Source of the DNA: an uncultured Roseburia sp.
GTDB taxonomy: Bacteria; Bacillota; Clostridia; Lachnospirales; Lachnospiraceae
Length of the DNA: 64,000 nucleotides
Direction of reading: 5' to 3'
Assembly: GCA_947088345.1 (NCBI GenBank)
Contig: CAMUGE010000005.1
Location: 1 to 64,000, forward strand
The translations under genes and the position numbers were made by a program. Of the stretch, positions 8,196 through 15,781 are shown piece after piece; the first letter of the stretch is position 1; each line of letters begins with the position of its first letter. The notes beneath the pieces are model-generated. The model saw only the letters and a list, made by a program, of their open reading frames with translations, did not search any database and was not told the origin of the DNA.

Positions 8196-8978
8196 ATGTT
8201 AGAAAACGATAATTACGAAAAATTTAAGAAAGATGTATTACAGCTGTCTAAAATTGATCTGAATGCTTACAAGGAAAAGCAGATGCGGCGCAGAATCAAT
8301 ACGCTGATCACAAAGAATAATGTGAAATCTTATGATGACTATGTTGTTCTGCTGAAAAAGGATAAAGAGAAGTTTAATCAGTTTATCAATTTTCTTACAA
8401 TCAATGTATCCGAATTTTATCGGAACGCCGATCAGTGGAAATTGTTAGATGAACTTATTTTTCCGGGGCTGATCCAGAAATTCGGCAAAAACTTAAAAAT
8501 CTGGAGTGCGGCTTGTTCTACGGGCGATGAACCATATTCGCTTGTTATGGCGTTATCTCGGCATCTTCCATTGTCTAATATTCGGATTACAGCAACTGAT
8601 ATTGACAAACAGGTTCTTGATACGGCTCGTATGGGACTGTATAATGCCAAAAGTATTGCATCCGTGCCGGATGATTTGAAAAAAAAGTATTTTACACAGG
8701 TGGGCAATTCATATCAGATCTCAAATGAAATCAAGAAATGCGTTGATTTTAAGGAACATGATCTGTTAAAAGATACATATCCGTCGGGATATCATATGAT
8801 TGTCTGTCGTAATGTGGTTATCTATTTCACGGAGGAGGCAAAAGATAAGATTTACCAGAAGTTCCTGCAATCGCTCGTCAAAGGCGGGATTCTGTTCATT
8901 GGAAATACAGAACAGATTATGAATTACAGGGATCTTGGGTTTGAACGTAAAAAATCGTTCTTCTTTGAGAAAATATAA
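8196..8978 (+). CDS. cheR: Chemotaxis protein methyltransferase CheR
   Basis: 260 residues from ATG 8196. S-adenosylmethionine-dependent methylation of glutamates on chemoreceptors, opposed by CheB. The N-terminal all-helical domain carries YKEKQMRRRINTLI, typical of CheR. The SAM domain shows SEFYRNADQW, IWSAACSTGDEPYSLVMAL and YHMIVCRNVVIYF. The longer frame starts at ATG 8169, but its AGGGGAGG (8175-8182) lies inside the frame and serves better as the ribosome site for 8196. The gene is monocistronic here, about 8 kb from the che operon tail, and is followed by a structured terminator-like RNA. Confidence 0.93.
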   Translation: MLENDNYEKFKKDVLQLSKIDLNAYKEKQMRRRINTLITKNNVKSYDDYVVLLKKDKEKFNQFINFLTINVSEFYRNADQWKLLDELIFPGLIQKFGKNLKIWSAACSTGDEPYSLVMALSRHLPLSNIRITATDIDKQVLDTARMGLYNAKSIASVPDDLKKKYFTQVGNSYQISNEIKKCVDFKEHDLLKDTYPSGYHMIVCRNVVIYFTEEAKDKIYQKFLQSLVKGGILFIGNTEQIMNYRDLGFERKKSFFFEKI

Positions 8979-8994
8979 GTTGCAGTGACGTCAG

Positions 8995-9090
8995 GGCTGT
9001 TTGAAAGCGGCAGTTTTCGACAATATGGGTGTGTCTTTTTGCCATGACCTGTATTGCCGGAAACATGTCCTTTCGACAGCCTTTTTTATT
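8995..9090 (+). ncRNA. Long structured hairpin RNA or elaborate terminator behind cheR
   Basis: A three-part fold is visible. The outer helix pairs GGCTGTT (8995-9001) and GAAAG (9003-9007) with CTTTC (9070-9074) and GACAGCC (9075-9081). A middle helix pairs CGGCA (9008-9012) with TGCCG (9055-9059). An inner helix pairs ATATGGGT (9023-9030) with ACCTGTAT (9047-9054), using two G-U pairs. A T tract CTTTTTTATT follows directly. It can act as the cheR terminator, but its length and internal architecture exceed a simple terminator. It matches no RNA class I can name. Confidence 0.5.
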
Positions 9091-9114
9091 AAAGTCAGAT
9101 GCAGAACAGATCGG

Positions 9115-10230
9115 TTATGTAGCAGATGTCTGTGCTGTTCCATTGAAAGAAGCCAGAATATGATCTATATAGCTGCGCATCAGATCGTTTGAATCGGTAA
9201 ATGAATCAGTCAGCTCAAAGTAGGTAATCTTATCTTTTCTGGAACTGGAAAAATGTGGTTTGATCAGTTCACTTTTCTGCGGTATAAACAATCCGAATCT
9301 TTTGATATAACAGTTTGAGGCTATGGCCTGTACCCGTTGGGAGCGGTCGAGAAAAGATCCGACACTTTTATGAATGACCGTATCTTCTTCTGGCAGATAG
9401 TAATAGTTTTTATAATCTTCAAAAAAATATTTTAATTCTCCCTCGTAAAGAGGAATGCGTATCGTAGTATGATTCTCTTTCATAAAAAGAAAGAACGGAC
9501 CATTGTTTGCAGAGACGCGTTTGGGGACCGGGTATTCGTTTTTCAGGGAAAAAAATAATTCTTTACAGGTATTTCCCTCTGCATTTTTATATTCGTGTCC
9601 TTCCACATTGTGAATGGAATAGCTGCCTCCCAGGATTTTTGTGTAGGAAAAAATGGGGAGCAGGAACGGCAGATTCAATACAGCCTCATAATTATGCTGT
9701 TTTAGCAGAAAAAGCGATTCCTCCGTCGGATGTGACAGAAATTCCTTATAGATGTTGATTAATTCTCCTCCACTGCAGAGGTCATCACGGCAGATTCCCA
9801 GAAACTGCTCGAGGGACTTTAAATTGTAACGGTCGAGTGAGAGCAGTGATTTCAGCTGTTTTGCAGTTTGACAGAGATCCATACTGCAAAGAGCGCGGAA
9901 AGGATTCGAAATATGATACATCTTATATTTTGCTCTCAGATAAGGGAGATCAAAAGTCTGCCCGTTAAATGTAATTACTGTTTTATATTTCTGCAATTCG
10001 GACAAAAAGGCGGACAGCACATACGGTTCTTCCCCGGCGCTTTCTGCAAAAAACTGGTCGACTATTAATCTGTCACTTTTTCTTGCCGCGCAGCCGATCA
10101 GATAAAGCTGTGTATGGGCGGCCGAAAAGCCGGTTGTCTCAATATCAAAAAAGAGTGTGTCTTCCTGAAAAATTTGTTCTGTCAGTGTATCATTCGGTGC
10201 GAAAGGCAGTTCGTCATGCCATCTCTTCAA
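9115..10230 (-). CDS. YprB-type RNase H-fold (DEDD) exonuclease-like protein
   Basis: 371 residues from TTG 10230, chosen because AGGAGGAGG (10237-10245) lies 6 nt upstream; the longer frame from TTG 10251 would put that site inside the coding region. Exonuclease motif I is FFDIETTGFS, motif II is VITFNGQTFDLPYLRAKY, and NYEAVLNLPFL lies further on in the region of the family's terminal Asp motif. This is the pattern of the YprB family of ribonuclease-H-like proteins of Firmicutes, with 3'-5' exonuclease-type acidic residues. The substrate is unknown. It is convergent with cheR and divergent from the rnf operon. Confidence 0.8.
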   Translation of the reverse strand: MKRWHDELPFAPNDTLTEQIFQEDTLFFDIETTGFSAAHTQLYLIGCAARKSDRLIVDQFFAESAGEEPYVLSAFLSELQKYKTVITFNGQTFDLPYLRAKYKMYHISNPFRALCSMDLCQTAKQLKSLLSLDRYNLKSLEQFLGICRDDLCSGGELINIYKEFLSHPTEESLFLLKQHNYEAVLNLPFLLPIFSYTKILGGSYSIHNVEGHEYKNAEGNTCKELFFSLKNEYPVPKRVSANNGPFFLFMKENHTTIRIPLYEGELKYFFEDYKNYYYLPEEDTVIHKSVGSFLDRSQRVQAIASNCYIKRFGLFIPQKSELIKPHFSSSRKDKITYFELTDSFTDSNDLMRSYIDHILASFNGTAQTSAT

Positions 10231-10391
10231 AATAACCCTCCTCCTGTACAATAAAGATTTGATACCGGTTATTGCTTGTGTATTATTATAGCAGAAATGA
10301 GAGCTATCCGGAATAGCGCAAAAATAGAAAATTATTTCTTAAAAAAGTATGAAAAAAAAAACAAGAAAAAGATGTCATATTTTGCTGATTG

Positions 10392-10432
10392 TGTTATAAT
10401 TGTTAGGATAAGTATCTTATAATAGTTATAAG
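10392..10432 (+). promoter_or_regulatory. rnfC: Probable rnf promoter with adjacent dyad
   Basis: An extended -10, TGTTATAAT (10392-10400), lies in AT-rich DNA 69 bp before rnfC; no good -35 is seen, as expected for extended -10 promoters. Just downstream CTTATAA (10416-10422) and TTATAAG (10426-10432) form a 7-bp dyad with a 3-bp centre, a candidate operator. The sequence does not match a Rex site. Confidence 0.45.
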
Positions 10433-10468
10433 AGCAAATACAAAATAAGAGAAAGTGGGGCACAAAAA

Positions 10469-11788
10469 ATGGGTTTAAAGACATTTAAAGGTGGCGTCCA
10501 TCCTTATGAAGGAAAGGAACTGGCAAAGGATCGGCCTATTGCGGAAGTTTTACCAAAAGGCGATCTGGTGTATCCGTTATCACAGCATATCGGGGCGCCT
10601 GCCACTCCGGTTGTAGCTGTGGGGGATAAGGTGTTGAAAGGACAAAAGATCGCGGAAGCGGGCGGCTTTGTTTCTTCCCCAATCTACTCCTCCGTTTCAG
10701 GTACGGTGAAAGCCATCGAGCCGCGTCGTGTGGCAGTCGGTGATATGGTAAAATCCATTGTCATCGAAAATGACGGTGCATTTACCGAGACGGAGTATGC
10801 GCCATGTGATGATGTGACAAATCTATCAAAAGAGGAGATTATAGGCAAGGTTAAGGAGGCCGGCGTAGTTGGTATGGGCGGCGCGGGTTTCCCGACACAT
10901 GTAAAGCTTTCGCCGAAAGAACCGGACAAAATTGAGTATATTATTGCAAACTGTGCGGAGTGTGAGCCTTATCTGACAGCAGATTACAGAAGAATGCTCG
11001 AAAATCCGAATGAACTGATTGAAGGCATGAAAATCATTCTCCAGCTTTTCCCAAATGCAAAGGGTGTGCTTGGTATCGAAAATAATAAGCCGGATTGTAT
11101 TGAGAAACTGCAGGATCTGACAAAGAACGAATCCAGAATTGAGGTATGTCCGCTGCAGACAAAATATCCGCAGGGCGGCGAGCGCCAGCTGATTTACGCA
11201 GTGACAGGGCGTTCTATCAATTCAAAGATGCTGCCGGCGGATGCAGGATGTATTGTTGACAATGTGGAAACAATTATTTCTGTCTATAATGCCGTAAAAC
11301 TGGGAATGCCAGTGATGAAGCGCGTGTCCACGATTACAGGTGACGCCGTTACAAATCCGGGAAACTTTTTATACAGTATCGGCACAAATTATGCGGAACT
11401 GGTGGATGCTGCCGGCGGATTTAAAGAACAGCCGGAAAAGATGATTTCCGGAGGGCCGATGATGGGATTTTCGATGTTCAGTCTTGATATTCCAACGACA
11501 AAGACATCCTCATCGCTTTTGTGTCTGACCAAAGATGAAGTGGCTGCGTTTGCACCGTCAGCATGTATTAACTGCGGACGCTGTGTGGAGGCATGTCCGG
11601 AGCAGCTGATTCCGTCGAGACTTGCCAAATTTGCCAACAACAGCCTTTCCACAGAATTTGAAAAGTGGTACGGGTTAGAGTGTATCGAGTGCGGAAGCTG
11701 CAGTTTTGCCTGCCCGGCGAGAAGACAGCTCGCACAGTCGATCAAGACGATGAAAAAACAGGTTCTCGCTGCAAAGCGTAAAAAATAA
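10469..11788 (+). CDS. rnfC: Rnf complex subunit RnfC (NADH/FMN-binding, Fe-S)
   Basis: 439 residues. Peripheral subunit of the membrane Rnf complex that passes electrons between ferredoxin and NAD while moving Na+ or H+. The N-terminal barrel contains HIGAPATPVVAVGDKVLKGQ. A Gly-rich nucleotide/FMN-binding motif VVGMGGAGFPTHVK follows, then IANCAECEPYLTADY. Two [4Fe-4S] clusters are encoded near the C-terminus: CINCGRCVEACP and CIECGSCSFACP. It lacks the long Ala/Lys-rich C-terminal extension of proteobacterial RnfC. First gene of the operon, 24 bp before rnfD. Confidence 0.96.
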   Translation: MGLKTFKGGVHPYEGKELAKDRPIAEVLPKGDLVYPLSQHIGAPATPVVAVGDKVLKGQKIAEAGGFVSSPIYSSVSGTVKAIEPRRVAVGDMVKSIVIENDGAFTETEYAPCDDVTNLSKEEIIGKVKEAGVVGMGGAGFPTHVKLSPKEPDKIEYIIANCAECEPYLTADYRRMLENPNELIEGMKIILQLFPNAKGVLGIENNKPDCIEKLQDLTKNESRIEVCPLQTKYPQGGERQLIYAVTGRSINSKMLPADAGCIVDNVETIISVYNAVKLGMPVMKRVSTITGDAVTNPGNFLYSIGTNYAELVDAAGGFKEQPEKMISGGPMMGFSMFSLDIPTTKTSSSLLCLTKDEVAAFAPSACINCGRCVEACPEQLIPSRLAKFANNSLSTEFEKWYGLECIECGSCSFACPARRQLAQSIKTMKKQVLAAKRKK

Positions 11789-11812
11789 ACAAAAAGAGAG
11801 AGGTGGATTATC

Positions 11813-12766
11813 GTGAGTGATTTATATCATGTTTCGTCATCACCGCACGTGCGCGCCAAAGATACTACTGGCAGAATTATGCTGTATGTAGTTATCGCGC
11901 TGCTTCCGACCAGTTTGTTTGGTATTTATAATTTCGGGGCAAAAGCGCTGCTTTTGATGGCAGTTACCATTGCAAGCTGTGTTGCATCGGAGTGGGTTTA
12001 CAACAAAATTGTACATAAAGAGCAGACCATTACGGATTTCAGCGCAGTTGTGACGGGACTTCTTCTGGCGTTAAACCTGCCGGTAACGCTTCCCTGGTGG
12101 GAGGCCGTGCTCGGCGGTGTGTTTGCAATTATTGTAGTAAAATGCCTGTTCGGCGGACTTGGACAGAATTTTATGAACCCTGCGCTCGGTGCAAGATGTT
12201 TTCTTCTGATTGCATTTGCCGCGCATATGACCAATTATGTGACAGATACGTATACGGGAGCGACTCCGCTCGCAGCTATGAGAAATGGGGAAGCTGTCAA
12301 TACGATGGATCTTTTAATCGGCCGTACAGCAGGTACGATCGGTGAGACATCGGCGATTGCAATATTGCTCGGCGCTATTTTTCTTATTTTAATGGGAGTG
12401 ATTGATTTAAAGATTCCGGCGTCCTATATTATCACATTTGCACTGTTTACGCTGATTTTTGGCGGACATGGGATGGATTGGAATTATCTGACGGCACAGC
12501 TTTGCGGCGGCGGCCTCATGCTTGGCGCATTTTTTATGGCAACGGATTATGTGACGTCGCCGATTACGCCGGCAGGCAAAATTGTATTTGGAATCTGTTG
12601 CGGTATTCTGACGGGATTGTTCCGTACGTTCGGCGCAAATGCGGAGGGTGTTTCTTTTGCGATTATCTTAAGCAACCTGCTTGTGCCGATGATTGAAAAA
12701 TTTACCGTACCGCGGGCATTTGGTGTGGTAAAGGAAGCAAAAAACAAGGAAGGGGGCAAACAGTAG
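11813..12766 (+). CDS. rnfD: Rnf complex membrane subunit RnfD
   Basis: 317 residues, GTG start with AGAGAGGTGG about 8 nt upstream. Integral membrane subunit with about eight to ten hydrophobic helices. The flavinylation motif GATPLAAMR (about residues 148-156) carries the Thr to which FMN is covalently attached in NqrB/RnfD proteins. Other conserved blocks include FGGLGQNFMNPALGARCFLL and ATDYVTSPITPAGKI. Lies between rnfC and rnfG in the usual order. Confidence 0.95.
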   Translation: MSDLYHVSSSPHVRAKDTTGRIMLYVVIALLPTSLFGIYNFGAKALLLMAVTIASCVASEWVYNKIVHKEQTITDFSAVVTGLLLALNLPVTLPWWEAVLGGVFAIIVVKCLFGGLGQNFMNPALGARCFLLIAFAAHMTNYVTDTYTGATPLAAMRNGEAVNTMDLLIGRTAGTIGETSAIAILLGAIFLILMGVIDLKIPASYIITFALFTLIFGGHGMDWNYLTAQLCGGGLMLGAFFMATDYVTSPITPAGKIVFGICCGILTGLFRTFGANAEGVSFAIILSNLLVPMIEKFTVPRAFGVVKEAKNKEGGKQ

Positions 12767-12802
12767 AAAGCGAATCGAAAGCTTTCTGTTGTCATAAATC
12801 AT

Positions 12803-13411
12803 ATGAATAAGAAAATTGTACATGACGCGTTGATTTTATTTGCTTTTACTCTTGTTTTGGGTCTTTTGCTTGGACTGGTATACGGCGTGACGAAAGACAG
12901 GATTGAAGAAGAGAACCAGAAAGCCTTAAGAGCCGCCTATCAGCAGGTATTTGAAAATGCAGACTCTTTTGAGGCATATGCGGAATTTGATAAAGACGCG
13001 GCAAACGAATTGATAACGACAGCGGGTTATGTGGATGAAATCAAAGATGTGCAGTTGGCAAAAGATGCATCCGGAACGGAGTTAGGCTATGTAATCACTG
13101 TCATGGCAAAAGATGCGAGCCAGTCGACGATTACTTTTTCCGTGGGTATTCAGATGGACGGTACAGTCAACGGATATTCCATCACTTCCATTGCGGAAAC
13201 TCCGGGACTTGGAATGAAAGCGGAGGAAGAGGCTTTTTACAGTCAGTTCCAGAATAAGCAGGTAGACCAGTTTGAAGTTGTAAAGGCAACGCCGGCTTCC
13301 GACAGTGAGATTGAATCCATTTCCGGTTCTACAATCACATCAAAAGCTATGGCGAACGGAGTGAATGCCTGCATTTATTACTTCCAGAATGTATTAGGAG
13401 GTGCAAATTAA
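12803..13411 (+). CDS. rnfG: Rnf complex FMN-binding subunit RnfG
   Basis: 202 residues with one N-terminal transmembrane helix (about 8-27) and an extracytoplasmic FMN-binding domain. The flavinylation site is SGSTITSKAM near residue 178, where the Thr accepts FMN from ApbE. A preceding block, ITSIAETPGLG, is conserved in the NqrC/RnfG family. No apbE gene is seen in the window. The stop overlaps the rnfE start by 1 bp (TAATG). Confidence 0.95.
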   Translation: MNKKIVHDALILFAFTLVLGLLLGLVYGVTKDRIEEENQKALRAAYQQVFENADSFEAYAEFDKDAANELITTAGYVDEIKDVQLAKDASGTELGYVITVMAKDASQSTITFSVGIQMDGTVNGYSITSIAETPGLGMKAEEEAFYSQFQNKQVDQFEVVKATPASDSEIESISGSTITSKAMANGVNACIYYFQNVLGGAN

Positions 13412-14130
13412 TGAATAAGAACGTGGAACGTTTATATAACGGTATTATCAAAGAGAATCCGACTTTTGTCCTGATGCTCGGTATGTGTCCGACTCTGGCG
13501 GTAACATCTTCCGCCATGAACGGACTTGGTATGGGGCTTTCCACAACGGTTGTACTTGTGTTTGCGAATTTACTGATCTCGCTGTTCCGCAAAGTAATTC
13601 CAAATGGTGTGCGTATGCCCGCGTTTATCGTAATTGTTGCTTCCCTTGTAACGATGGTACAGTTTTTGATGAACGCTTATACGCCGGATCTTTCAAAATC
13701 GTTAGGCGTGTATATTCCGCTTATCGTTGTAAACTGTATTATCCTGGGACGTGCGGAGAGCTATGCGTCCAAAAATCCTGTTGTTCCGTCCATTTTTGAC
13801 GGTATTGGTATGGGTCTTGGATTTACGCTTGGTTTAACCTGTATCGGCCTTGTGCGTGAGATTTTGGGTGCGGGACAGCTTTTCGGGTATCAGGTACTTT
13901 CCTTAGACTGGTTCACGCCGATTACTATTTTTGTTATGGCGCCCGGCGCGTTCCTTGTACTTGCAGTTCTTGTTGTGTGTATGAATCTGGTGCGCGCAAA
14001 GATGGACGCAAAAGGCAAACCGCTTGCAGCGCCGTCCGGATGTCTGACCGGCGACTGTGCAAGCTGCGGACAGTCAGCGCTCTGCACCGGAAAAACGCAG
14101 GCTGTGTCTTCGGATCAGAAAACGGAATAG
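13411..14130 (+). CDS. rnfE: Rnf complex membrane subunit RnfE with Cys-rich tail
   Basis: 239 residues. Integral membrane subunit homologous to RnfA and NqrD, with about six helices; conserved segments include NPTFVLMLGMCPTLAVTSSA and YIPLIVVNCIILGRAE. The body ends at about residue 200. A hydrophilic tail then carries four cysteines as C-x4-C-x2-C-x5-C (GCLTGDCASCGQSALCTG), which the basic RnfE fold does not need. The gene follows rnfG with a 1-bp overlap and precedes rnfA by 14 bp with a GGAGGATAG ribosome site. Confidence 0.94.
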   Translation: MNKNVERLYNGIIKENPTFVLMLGMCPTLAVTSSAMNGLGMGLSTTVVLVFANLLISLFRKVIPNGVRMPAFIVIVASLVTMVQFLMNAYTPDLSKSLGVYIPLIVVNCIILGRAESYASKNPVVPSIFDGIGMGLGFTLGLTCIGLVREILGAGQLFGYQVLSLDWFTPITIFVMAPGAFLVLAVLVVCMNLVRAKMDAKGKPLAAPSGCLTGDCASCGQSALCTGKTQAVSSDQKTE

Positions 14131-14144
14131 GAGGATAGATACAG

Positions 14145-14750
14145 ATGAGTGTATTGAGTGAATTAATTTTAATTGCAATCGGTTCAGCGATTGTAAATAA
14201 CGTCGTATTAAGCCAGTTTCTCGGTATCTGTCCGTTCTTAGGCGTCTCAAAGAAGACCGAGACAGCAGCCGGAATGGGCGGAGCTGTTGTATTTGTCATT
14301 ACGATTGCATCTTTTGTAACAGCCCTGATCTACAAATTTATACTTGCAAATACCTATTTACAAAAAAAAGGAATTGACCTGACTTATCTGCAGACCATTG
14401 TATTTATTCTTGTCATTGCTGCGCTTGTTCAGTTTGTAGAAATGTTTTTGAAAAAGTCCATGCCGTCTCTCTATCAGAGTCTTGGCGTGTATCTTCCGCT
14501 GATTACAACAAACTGTGCGGTTCTTGGCGTTGCTCTTACCAATGTGACAAAAGAGTATGATATTTTGGAGAGCGTTGTAAACGGATTCGCAACTGCAGTC
14601 GGCTTTTTAATTGCAATTGTAATTATGGCGGGCTTACGTGAAAAAATTGAATATAACGATATCCCGAAGCCATTCCAGGGTACGGCAATTGTATTGATTA
14701 CAGCATGTCTGATGTCGATTGCATTTATGGGATTTTCAGGAATGATTTAG
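14145..14750 (+). CDS. rnfA: Rnf complex membrane subunit RnfA
   Basis: 201 residues, six predicted transmembrane helices. Paired pseudo-symmetric partner of RnfE; in known structures a membrane-embedded Fe-S cluster is bound between these two subunits. The conserved cysteine blocks are VLSQFLGICPFLGVSKK (residues 22-38) and LITTNCAVLGVALTN. The body is typical in length. A short gap of 9 bp containing GGAGGG leads into rnfB. Confidence 0.96.
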   Translation: MSVLSELILIAIGSAIVNNVVLSQFLGICPFLGVSKKTETAAGMGGAVVFVITIASFVTALIYKFILANTYLQKKGIDLTYLQTIVFILVIAALVQFVEMFLKKSMPSLYQSLGVYLPLITTNCAVLGVALTNVTKEYDILESVVNGFATAVGFLIAIVIMAGLREKIEYNDIPKPFQGTAIVLITACLMSIAFMGFSGMI

Positions 14751-14759
14751 GAGGGAAAG

Positions 14760-15551
14760 ATGAATATTACGGCAATTTTAGTTGCAGCCGCCGTAGTCGG
14801 CGGCGTAGGTATCTTAATTGGATTTTTCCTCGGCATTTCCGGTGAAAAGTTCAAAGTAGAAGTGGATGAGAGAGAAGAGGCCATCCTTGGCGTGCTTCCG
14901 GGCAATAACTGCGGCGGCTGCGGTTATGCGGGATGTTCCGGTCTTGCGGCGGCAATTGTAAAAGGCGAGGCTCCGGTGAACCAGTGTCCGGTCGGCGGTG
15001 CAGCGATCGGCGCTAAAATCGGCGAGATCATGGGGGTCGCGGCAGGCGAGACTGCCCGTCAGGTTGCATTTGTAAAATGTGCCGGCACGTGTGAGAAAGC
15101 CGGCAGAGATTACGATTATACTGGCAATGAAGACTGTGCAGCAATGGCATTTGTGCCAAACGGCGGCCCAAAATCCTGTAATTACGGTTGTCTTGGTTAT
15201 GGCAGCTGTGTGAAAGCATGTCCGTTTGACGCAATTCATATTGTTGACGGTATCGCTCTTGTGGATAAAGAAGCCTGCAAGGCATGCGGCAAGTGCGTGG
15301 CTGCATGTCCGAAGAATCTGATTGAGCTTGTTCCTTATGATGCGAAACATATGGTAAAATGCAGTTCTAAGGATAAGGGTAAGGATGTGATGAAAGCATG
15401 TTCGGTTGGTTGTATCGGATGTCATCTCTGTGAGAAGAATTGTCCGAAAGATGCGATTCATGTCATCGACAATATTGCTTATATTGATCAGGAGAAATGT
15501 GTCGGATGCGGAATCTGTGCACAGAAGTGTCCAAAGAAGATTATACTGTAA
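14760..15551 (+). CDS. rnfB: Rnf complex ferredoxin-type subunit RnfB
   Basis: 263 residues. Entry point for electrons from reduced ferredoxin. An N-terminal membrane anchor (about 4-25) is followed by the four-cysteine domain CGGCGYAGCSG ... CPVGG. A polyferredoxin region then carries four Cys blocks ending in YGSCVKACP, CGKCVAACP, CHLCEKNCP and CGICAQKCP. Clostridial RnfB proteins carry such extra clusters compared with E. coli RsxB. Last gene of the operon, with a terminator about 45 bp downstream. Confidence 0.96.
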   Translation: MNITAILVAAAVVGGVGILIGFFLGISGEKFKVEVDEREEAILGVLPGNNCGGCGYAGCSGLAAAIVKGEAPVNQCPVGGAAIGAKIGEIMGVAAGETARQVAFVKCAGTCEKAGRDYDYTGNEDCAAMAFVPNGGPKSCNYGCLGYGSCVKACPFDAIHIVDGIALVDKEACKACGKCVAACPKNLIELVPYDAKHMVKCSSKDKGKDVMKACSVGCIGCHLCEKNCPKDAIHVIDNIAYIDQEKCVGCGICAQKCPKKIIL

Positions 15552-15597
15552 GAAAAATGCAGATTGGGTGCGAAATTAGCCCGTCATTTGTCGGAAA

Positions 15598-15640
15598 CAG
15601 GGAAGCTGTTCTTGAAAGAGGCAGGTTCCCTGTTTTTATC
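15598..15640 (+). terminator. Rho-independent terminator of the rnf operon
   Basis: CAGGGAA (15598-15604) pairs with TTCCCTG (15626-15632), followed by TTTTTATC. The loop is long (21 nt) and may contain a smaller inner stem. Confidence 0.7.
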
Positions 15641-15693
15641 TGATAGAAAAGCCTGAAAGTATCTTTCCGCATAATAAAAGTGGTATTTTTCTG

Positions 15694-15722
15694 TTGATTG
15701 TCTGGAAAATATTTGCTATAAT
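15694..15722 (+). promoter_or_regulatory. Promoter of the MATE transporter gene
   Basis: TTGATT (15694-15699), 17-bp spacer, TATAAT (15717-15722), with TG two bases before the -10 (extended). This is a close sigma-A match, about 60 bp before the start codon. Confidence 0.75.
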
Positions 15723-15781
15723 GACTTTTATTCCGGCTGCCGGTGGTTTCATATTTTGAAGAAAAGGGGGGAGAGTGCACA

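Noticed and set aside
8995..9090. Signal recognition particle RNA or c-di-GMP riboswitch
   Set aside because: Size suited the SRP RNA, but the conserved GGUC...GGAAGGAAGCA apical region is absent; no GEMM-type conserved bases either.
10395..10432. Rex redox-repressor site upstream of rnf
   Set aside because: The TTGTTA near the dyad lacks the matching TAACAA half at the required spacing.
14814..15461. 215-codon frame antisense to rnfB
   Set aside because: Mirrors the repeated Cys codons of the polyferredoxin; rnfB is clearly the gene.
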